From positions 24,536,676-24,600,675 of the forward strand of contig NC_061869.1 in the NCBI RefSeq assembly GCF_907164915.1: a DNA stretch of 64,000 nucleotides, in the 5' to 3' direction. Numbering within the stretch: the first letter of the stretch is position 1; each line of letters starts with the position of its first letter. A program made the position numbers and the translations under genes. The stretch comes from Impatiens glandulifera. Its lineage: Eukaryota; Streptophyta; Magnoliopsida; Ericales; Balsaminaceae. Below, one piece after another: positions 57,348 to 64,000 of the stretch. Below the pieces are notes generated by a model. The model was not told the DNA's origin, made no database searches, and worked only from the letters and a program-made list of their open reading frames with translations.

Positions 57348-59918
57348 CTATTCAAAGTCCGTGAAGTCATATAGGCTCTTCTTTTTCTTCGGTTGTTGTT
57401 GACCGGTCGGGTCGGAAGATCGTCGTTTTGTAGACCGGGACCGCAGTTGTTCTTCGACTTCATCTTCGACTTGGTCGGCCTGCTGCGATGCACTCGGGAT
57501 GGCCGGTTCAGAGACCTCATTGAGCAGCTCTGCAATTTGAACCTTCTTAAGGGCCTCTCTCTTCCGCTTTTTCGGCGCTGAGGCGGAGGCGGACGCCTTT
57601 TTCTTCTTGTGTTCCTTAGCGAAGCCGTCCAGCCTCCGTGCTTCCCTTTCCAACCGTGCGGCATCCTCCTCAGCCTGAGCAACTACTTTCTCAGCAAACC
57701 CTGGGTACTTAGCCTCTGCAATTCGAAGTCGCTCGGCCTCTACTTCTTCTTCGGTGAGTTGAGTGGAACGCGGTGCCTCCTTTTCTTTACTCATTTCGGC
57801 ATCCAGCGCATCCTGGATCCTTTTAGCCGTCTCAGCATCGGCCGCTATAGCCGCGGCATCCGCGTTCACCTTTGCCTTTAGCAATTCGGCAACCTGTTCA
57901 GAGAGCGCCTTTAGTTCGGTCACGAGACCCACATTCGTCTTTTCGAGTTCGGAGACCCGGTCAAGTGTCGTGCCGACCAGATCATTACTCATCGCAGTTA
58001 ACGGTTGATCGGTTTCTCTCTCAAACCGGTCGAAATCTTTCTTTAAATCGGAGGTTACGTCCTCCAGAATTGCAGTTCGCTGAACACATTTATCGCGCTG
58101 AACCGCCTCTTCCCGCATATCATCGCCGATTTCTGAGAATCGTTCCTGATTTCTTTCCAGAAGATTCCTTGTGACGTCGGTGAACTTGAGGGCCGAGTCC
58201 AATACTCTTTGTTGTCTATCTTTGAATGGTTGAACCACTGTGTCATCGAACTCTTGGATACGGCTATCAATCCGTTCCGATGTGGATGCTTCAAGCTTTT
58301 GAAGTCGGTCCTCAACCCACTCTTTAGTGAAGTCTGAAGCGGGGACTTCTGGTTGTGGGGGAGGTGATTGCTCGGTGAGATTTGGATCGGCTCTTTCACT
58401 TGATTCTATCGATGCCGCATTTTCTCTTGGAGGTGTTGGACAGTTTACCGGAAACCTTTCGATCTGGGGAGGAGTATAGACCGGTACTTTCATTCGGCTG
58501 CATATGGCTTCCAGCCGCTCGATTTCTTGAATTAGTTCCCCTTTGGCTTTTTCAAGTCTTTCTAACACCCGCGGCGCTACGGTGTCCACCGTTTCCATCG
58601 TGTTGAGCTCATCCGTAATTTTCCGGATACGTGTTTTTAGTTTCCGAAGTTGGACCTTCGGTAACAAGAGACAGGTTCGGTATTGTACCTCTTGAAGTGT
58701 GTTGGAGTTTGTAATGTTCATCATCAGGTCCTCCACTTCCTCCAGTCTGTTGAGGCATTGCTCGTCTGTGTGGCCCGGTAGGATTTCTCTATACGGTGTA
58801 CCAAACCGGTGCTCGTGCCACTCCAGGTATAGTTCTTCAACCGACTCGGCTCTTCTTCTGACACCCTGAAGGAGTTTCCGAGATATTCTATCGGCCTCTG
58901 CTTCTTCGGCCTCCTCCCTCTCTGTGTTGCCGCCTTCATCATCGGCTTCTTTATCAACCTCTTCTCCACCCTCGGTGGTCTCAGGGTTGGTGTTTGGTGC
59001 GGCATCATTGGGGTTCTGTGCCGAACCGTCTTCATTGACCGTTCTATCATCCTCGGTCTTCTCCGTGTCGGTTCTTTCAGAGGCCCACTCCTCATCTTCT
59101 GTGTGCTGCGGTGGTTCTGAGAAAATTACCTGCTCTTTTCCTTTGCCTTCGACCTTCGCTTTGGCTGGGGCAGCTTTCTTGGCGGTTTTCTTCTTTCGGC
59201 CGCCTGTAGAAGCTGAGGCCGGCTGCGTTCTTTCAATGAATTGTTTTGATCTGATGAGGCATCGCTCTACGACAGCAACGCCGGGACCGATGTCGAGATT
59301 TAGGTGGAGGAAGATCTTACCGAGAGGCACGGCGTATCCCTACGACCGGTTTGAATCCGGTTTCACCATATCCATTAGGTTGCTGAACACCGATCTTGGC
59401 CAGTTGACCTCTCTTCCCTCCATCAGACCGATCAGCATCTTGATTTTATCTCTTGTGAGGTTGTTGAGGTTTCCTCCCCTTGCCAGGATCGCCCTTGTGA
59501 AGATGTCACATATCGGGATATATTCCGGCTTCAACATTTGTTTGCTGCCGGATGTTTTGATCGGCTCTTTAGTTGCCGATAGAATCTGGCAAGCCGCCTC
59601 AAAGGTGGCCTGCTCTATTTTTGCCGTTGCATCCTGGCCGGTTGTCGGAAGATGCAGGCTCTCGGCCACCAATGCTTCGGTGAGCACTATTTCAGAACCG
59701 CATACAGTCGCGGTGATCTTGTCGTAGGAGATGGTTGCGGTTTTGAAGAACTCTTCGACCGCATCTTTGTATATAATATGAGGACCGCCGAGGAAATATC
59801 CCAGACCGGTTTTGATTACTCGGTCAATAACTTCCTTCGCCTCGGGCGTACCTTTTAGCCGGATTTCCTCGAAATCCACCTGAGATAGGAGTCTGAACAA
59901 ATCCGAATCACGCCCCAT
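57348..59918 (-). pseudogene. copia-1 accessory ORF3, copy E (about 856 codons, one internal TAG)
   Basis: Starts MGRDSDLFRLLSQVDFEEI at 59918. Residues 1-about 200 form the accessory domain (TGLGYFLGGPHIIYKDAVEEFF, VAESLHLPTTG, PEYIPICDIFTRAI, VNWPRSVFSNL). TAG at 59340-59342 is the only break; copy C/D has Trp there (KRSWGY), so TGG to TAG. Beyond it: a Lys/Ala-rich basic stretch, a Glu/Asp-rich stretch, then roughly 400 residues with coiled-coil character (RVSELEKTNVGLVTELKALSE) and basic clusters (KKRKR, KKKK) that could be nuclear signals. No membrane segment, so unlike a classical envelope protein. Function unknown. Confidence 0.87.
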
Positions 59919-60021
59919 GTTAGAGAGTTTGAGAGTGTGAGAGATAACCGCTTCAGAGAGTGAGAGAACTTAGAGAGAGAAAGCAGATTCGCGTGAGAAT
60001 GAAGTAAAATGACCGAAAGTC

Positions 60022-60030
60022 CCTTTTATA
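60022..60030 (-). promoter_or_regulatory. Internal TATA box before accessory ORF3 (E)
   Basis: Minus-strand TATAAAAGG, 104-112 bp upstream of ATG 59918, with CTTTCTCTCTCT in the leader. AACCGGTT-type motifs lie at 60218-60400, just upstream, as in copy C/D. Confidence 0.75.
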
Positions 60031-60474
60031 GATGCGGTTTGGAAACCCAACCGTCCCATCAATAATGGGCGGGAATTTTCCCTCCAAATCGAAATGAGCG
60101 GCAAACGTGGGCGCCAAACCATGGGCGGTAAACCAAAAAGGGGGCGGCAATTTTGGGCGGGAAATTTCCCTCCAAAAGCCTTTGCTTATGTCATTGATGA
60201 CGCACTCTTCTTCTTGAAACCGATACGGTTTCTAAGTCTAACCGGTTATTTTGAGTGATCAGAGTGTTTGCAATTTATTTTAAGCAATGTTATATGACCG
60301 GATAAGAACGCGGTTTGAAGAGGTTAACCGGTTACTTAGATAAATGTTCAAAGAATTAAGAAGACACGGTCATTTAAACTGAAATGATATTAAGTTCAAT
60401 AAATATTGCAGAGAGAAAACCCGACAGAAAATTCGGTATTGAAATAGGCATACATAGATAATGGAAAGTACAGC

Positions 60475-61173
60475 CTATAAAAAGGTCATTCTAGAAATTC
60501 GGTCCATTGCCGAATCCTTGTCTAGGATGTTTGAGGAAGAGGCCGGTGTGCCCGGTCCGAACTCTGGCCGGTACCCAAGAATCAGCTTGCTGATATGCGG
60601 TGCATACCCGAGACCTCTCTTAGTCAGCACCATATTCTTGAGGTTTTCCCATATGACCGTTGACTAGTTGATGGCCGATTCGCAAAGGATGTGGGTCATA
60701 ATATTGTAGGTATTTCTAGAATACCGTTGATTCGGCGATTGACACAGAATCGAACGAGTCACGATTTCCAGGAGTAGTTGGCCGTGACTAGCAAGCTGGG
60801 TTTTTGGCCCATAGTGTTCCACCGGAGAGGAGGTGGCCGATAGATATTGGGCGGTTTCAAATCCCGCAAGGTCCTGTATAGTCGGAAAGTCCGAAAATCC
60901 TTCAGAGGGTAGACCGAATAGGGAGGCAAATTCAGCCTCATCGATCCAGAGTGTATGGTCTCTGACGGTAGAGACGATGTATTTTCCCCTGATGCAGGCG
61001 CTTCGAAAGAAGGCCTTGACATCCTCTAGAAGTATTGGACCGGTCTCTTCAAGGAAAGGTTTAAGGCCGGTCTCAGTGAGAGAGTGGAACATTAACTTTT
61101 GTTCAGGACTTCCGTCTTCCATGCAAGAGTTGAAATCAATGCTTAAGAAGTTACCCAGAGTTCGGTTCGGCAT
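60475..61173 (-). pseudogene. copia-1 accessory ORF2, copy E (one internal TAG)
   Basis: Start chosen at 61173 (MPNRTLGNFLSIDF) because it aligns with MSNRTLRNYL of copy C/D; an in-frame ATG also exists at 61203. Landmarks: TGLKPFLEETGPIL, FASLFGLPSEGFSDF, PVEHYG, QLLLEIVTRSILCQSPNQRYSR. TAG at 60664-60666 falls where paralogous ORF1 has Trp (PVNWS); the frame continues open past it to 60475. A single point change would explain the break. Function unknown. Confidence 0.87.
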
Positions 61174-61260
61174 GATTTCGATGTGGAGTGAGATGGAATT
61201 CAAAGGATTTTAGAAGTGTTCTAAAGCTTTTGGATGTGGTAAATCGAGTAGAGAATAGCT

Positions 61261-61270
61261 CCTTATATAG
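61261..61270 (-). promoter_or_regulatory. Internal TATA box before accessory ORF2 (E)
   Basis: Minus-strand CTATATAAGG, 88-97 bp upstream of ATG 61173. Confidence 0.73.
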
Positions 61271-61689
61271 GGTCGGTTTTGGAGGGAAAAATCTAAGCAT
61301 TGATTGTTAGTTTTGTTTTATTAAAGAAAATAATCTTTACCTTTTCAAGGCGCATGGGGAAGCGGCAGATTGCGAAGCCCGAGGTAGGTGTTAGTTGGGA
61401 AGTAACCAGGTTAGTTGGATATTAAATGTGCAGGTGGTTGAGAGTTATCTCATTAGTTAGGGATTATCTTATTAAATGCGCTTGAACGTAACCGAGATTA
61501 ATTAGATAAGACCGAAAGTAATATAAAACAATGCCGAAATGACATGAATAATAATGAGGGGAACATGAAATCAAACGAAACATAACCGAACCCGAAGGGA
61601 ACACAGATGAACCGAAATGATCAAACACGAGTAGGGTAAAGATACACCCGGTGCATGAAGCAAAACGACCGGGTGCAAGAGGGAGTGAC

Positions 61690-62445
61690 TCAGTGTGCAC
61701 GGGAAGGGGCTTCACGGGGGCGATTGAAGTTCCTCCTCCTCCAGGCTCTCTCAAACCGATCATAGAATGAGTCGGTTATCTCTCTGGTTAGCACCTGGGC
61801 GTGGTTCAAACCCTCGCCAGGACATGTTGGGACACCAAGTTCCACGAGAAGGCTGCTTATTTGGGGAATGAGTTCGACCGACCGGATGCCAACCATCCAG
61901 ATGAGGACGTCGAATAGCACCCGGGACCAGTTGACCGGCGTGCTGGTGACAATAGTCGCCATCATGTTGAAGGTTGCGACGCAGTAGGTGTTGGTGACAT
62001 CCCTTCCAAAGATGCCCCTACCTATCACATCGTTGAGGAGCTGATATTCAGCCCTCAAGTGTGACTTAGAGCCATGATCATCAACAGGCTCATCCAACCG
62101 GGCAAGAGAGAGGGAGACCTCAGCTTTAATGTCGGCCGGTGGGTTGAGGTCTGTGAGCCCTTGTTTGGGCAGACTGAAGCACCGAGCGAAGTCCTGCTCG
62201 GTGAAATCGAAGATTATACCCCCAACCTTGGATTGAATGTGGGTATCAAAATGAGGAGTACCCCTGAATACTCTGGCATTATAGAAAAACTCCAGAATGG
62301 ATTCAGGGTAGACAGTTTGCTTATCGTCCAGAAAATACTGAAGGCCAGTATCTTCCAGAGCCTTAATCATCCTATATACTTCATAGTGCTCGGTACTGGA
62401 GCAAGATTCAAAATCAACTTGAAGAATGTTTGGGAACTGAGACAT
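61690..62445 (-). CDS. copia-1 accessory ORF1, copy E, intact 251 aa
   Basis: Start at 62445 (MSQFPNILQVDFES), matching the start in copy C/D; the frame stays open upstream to 62652 but without a conserved start. Domain landmarks: DTGLQYFLDDKQTVYPESILEFF, FARCFSLPKQGLTDLN, DDHGSKSHLRAEYQLLNDVIGR, NMMATIVTSTPVNWSRVLFDVLIWMV. The C-terminus is strongly basic (RRRNFNRPREAPSR). It is first of the three accessory ORFs after pol; the spacer to pol is about 515 bp and conserved. No catalytic motif or membrane segment. Probably a nucleic-acid or capsid partner, which is speculative. Confidence 0.88.
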   Translation of the reverse strand: MSQFPNILQVDFESCSSTEHYEVYRMIKALEDTGLQYFLDDKQTVYPESILEFFYNARVFRGTPHFDTHIQSKVGGIIFDFTEQDFARCFSLPKQGLTDLNPPADIKAEVSLSLARLDEPVDDHGSKSHLRAEYQLLNDVIGRGIFGRDVTNTYCVATFNMMATIVTSTPVNWSRVLFDVLIWMVGIRSVELIPQISSLLVELGVPTCPGEGLNHAQVLTREITDSFYDRFERAWRRRNFNRPREAPSRAH

Positions 62446-62960
62446 GGTTGCCTTAGTGAGAGGATGTGTTTTGTCTTGTGAATGTTTTAGTGAATGTGTG
62501 TTTTCCTTAAGTACTAGTTTAGGGACTATCCTATTGTTCAGGTATTGAATGAGATAATGTCTATTGACTGCAGGGTATAAGATATTGCATGAAATAGGCA
62601 GGTTTTTCAGACTAGGTTGTCGGTCATAGGCCTGGACTGTGAAAGATATCAAAAGATCTTCACGTCTTTTTAGGCGCGACCAGTTTTTCTTTGAGAAGGT
62701 AATGTTTCAGAACAGATATCCTTAAACCCTGATAATTATTCCTCTTCTGTTTGAAATCCAAATAATCTAGGATAGCCTTCTTCTGAACCGGTCAGGTATC
62801 AGTTGTTCATCCCGATGCGGTTATTTGGTGCATGCACCAAGTAGCCGGTCGGTTTACTCTATCTGATAAACTGGGCGGTTTTTCCACAGACACCCTGAAG
62901 ATTCGAAGTTCAACAGTTTAGGAAGAATTACCGGTTTTGTCTATCTGAACCGGTTTCCCT
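62446..62960 (-). other. Conserved pol-to-ORF1 spacer (E)
   Basis: No gene. Shares GTCATAGGCCTGGAC and other stretches with 28602-29126. GCCGGTCGGTTTAC near 62843 matches a palindromic site of copy C/D. No clear TATA box is seen before ORF1 here. Confidence 0.65.
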
Positions 62961-64000
62961 TTAAGCATCCTTTGGAAGGATTTGGCTAATGTCGGTTAAG
63001 CCGAGAGTAAGCCTGAATTGAGAGAACTTAGCTTCCTGTAGAGGCTTCGTGAAGATATCGGCTACTTGTTGATCGGTCGATACGTATTCCAGCCGGATAT
63101 GCTTCAGCGTGACATGCTCCCGGATGAAGTGATGCCTTATGTCGATATGCTTGGTTCTGGAGTGGAGAACCGGGTTATAGGTGATTGCAATGGCACTTGT
63201 ATTGTCACAGAAGATCGGGGACTCTTCGGCTATGACACTGAAGTCCTTCAGCTGTTGTTGGATCCAGAGAAGTTGAGAACAGCAACTTCCGGCCGCCAAG
63301 TATTCAGCCTCCGCGGTTGATGTGGCCACCGATGTCTGCTTCTTGCTGTGCCATGACACCAGCCGGTCACCTAGGAACTGACATGTTCCACTGGTACTCT
63401 TTGTGTCAATCTTACACCCTACATAGTCTGCATCTGAGTAGCTTGTTAGATTAAAGGATGAGTCCTTTGGATACCACAGACCGACATCAGGTGTGCCCTT
63501 TAGATACTTCAATATCCACTTTGCGGCTGTGTAGTGGGATTGCTTTGGATTTGCTTGGAATCTCCCATAAACACCAACTGCAAACAGGATGTCCGGTCTA
63601 CTCGCCGTCAGGTATAGGAGGGATCCGATCATGCCCCGGTATGCAATCTGGTCTACCGATTGACCCTCATCATCTCTGTCCAGTTTAATGGATGAGCTCA
63701 TTGGAGTAGCCGCCGAGGAGCAGGTGTCCATCCCGAATTTCTTCAGTAGCTCCTTGGTGTACTTAGGTTGACTGATGAATGTTCCTTCTTTGAGTTGTTT
63801 GACCTGAAGACCTAGGAAGAAACTTAATTCTCCCATCATACTCATTTCAAACTTGTCAGTCATCATTTTTGAAAACTTATCACATAGCTTAGGATCGGTA
63901 GAGCCAAAAATGATATCATCTACGTAGATTTGAACAAGTAGGATATGTTCCTTCTTTTCAAATTTAAACAATGTTTTATCCACCGAACCGATGGTGAAAT
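62961..64000 (-). CDS. pol: copia-1 E pol: end of RT and RNase H (partial, open)
   Basis: Open from the window edge to TAA 62961-62963. RT motif [12 protein letters not shown] with the catalytic Asp pair, [16 protein letters not shown], then the copia linker (GSLLYLTASRPDILFAV) and RNase H (SYSDADYVGCK, TSGTCQFLGD, TAEAEYLAA, FCDNTSAI, RHHFIREHV, DIFTKPLQEAKF). It keeps the last about 25 residues that copy C/D lacks. The start lies outside the window. Confidence 0.95.
   Translation of the reverse strand, partial: FTIGSVDKTLFKFEKKEHILLVQIYVDDIIFGSTDPKLCDKFSKMMTDKFEMSMMGELSFFLGLQVKQLKEGTFISQPKYTKELLKKFGMDTCSSAATPMSSSIKLDRDDEGQSVDQIAYRGMIGSLLYLTASRPDILFAVGVYGRFQANPKQSHYTAAKWILKYLKGTPDVGLWYPKDSSFNLTSYSDADYVGCKIDTKSTSGTCQFLGDRLVSWHSKKQTSVATSTAEAEYLAAGSCCSQLLWIQQQLKDFSVIAEESPIFCDNTSAIAITYNPVLHSRTKHIDIRHHFIREHVTLKHIRLEYVSTDQQVADIFTKPLQEAKFSQFRLTLGLTDISQILPKDA

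Larger units (their letters stand above)
55711..64000 (-). mobile_element. copia-1 copy E (3' LTR, accessory ORFs, pol end; rest beyond window)
   Basis: Minus strand: 3' LTR (55711-57009), polypurine tract, ORF3, ORF2, ORF1, then RNase H and RT running off the right edge. It matches copy C/D in order and spacing. Fewer lesions than the other copies: pol is open to the window edge and ORF1 is intact; ORF2 and ORF3 each have one TAG. Confidence 0.94.

Noticed and set aside
58924..59727. Plus-strand 267-codon ORF
   Set aside because: Antisense to ORF3 coding sequence, which aligns with copy C/D and keeps domain landmarks; the plus-strand reading has none.
57348..59918. ORF3 as a retroviral-type envelope protein
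   Set aside because: No signal peptide or hydrophobic membrane segment; rich in charged and coiled-coil sequence with basic clusters.

Overview
This window is repeat-rich plant nuclear DNA, almost entirely nested transposable elements. I found no host gene outside an element. A eudicot is indicated by the mix of Ty1/copia, L1-type LINE, CACTA, MULE-with-Ulp1 and hAT elements, plus plant-type TATA boxes and CT-rich leaders. The accessory proteins of the copia elements recall hypothetical proteins abundant in Lamiales such as Dorcoceras (memory only, weak).

Layout, left to right. (1) 1-6257: 5' part of a copia element on the minus strand (copia-1 copy A), with pol, gag and a 5' LTR; the LTR holds a 1455-bp hAT derivative with a perfect 8-bp target duplication. 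(2) 6258-10122: copia-1 copy B, whose integrase region is where copy A landed. (3) about 10331-18251: a decayed L1-type LINE on the plus strand. (4) 18253-36251: a minus-strand CACTA (En/Spm) element, split by copia-1 copy C/D (21934-35395, target duplication CTTTC), which is complete from LTR to LTR. (5) 36252-37846: AT-rich DNA. (6) about 37847-54300: a MULE with a MuDR-type transposase (plus strand) and a Ulp1-like protease gene (minus strand), split by a second, pol-less copia-like family (copia-2, 38811-48640, target duplication TATAC). (7) 54300-55710: unassigned DNA. (8) 55711-64000: copia-1 copy E, the best preserved, running off the right edge.

The main discovery candidate is the accessory module between pol and the 3' LTR of copia-1. 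It has three tandem ORFs that share one fold-like pattern (paralogues), the last fused to a long charged/coiled-coil tail. Copies C/D and E both carry it. A related ORF sits in copia-2, which has no pol. All but one of these ORFs have a TATA-like box 60-130 bp upstream of their own ATG, so they look like independently transcribed genes carried inside retrotransposons. Each family is also full of its own short palindromic motif (ACCGGT/AACCG in copia-1; TTAGAC...GTCTAA in copia-2), clustered in the LTR U3 and upstream of accessory ORFs. I infer, without proof, that accessory proteins and motif arrays may work as a family-specific protein/DNA regulatory pair.

Most ORFs carry premature stops of the TGG-to-TAG, CAA/CAG-to-TAA/TAG or CGA-to-TGA type, as expected from decay of methylated cytosine in silenced elements.
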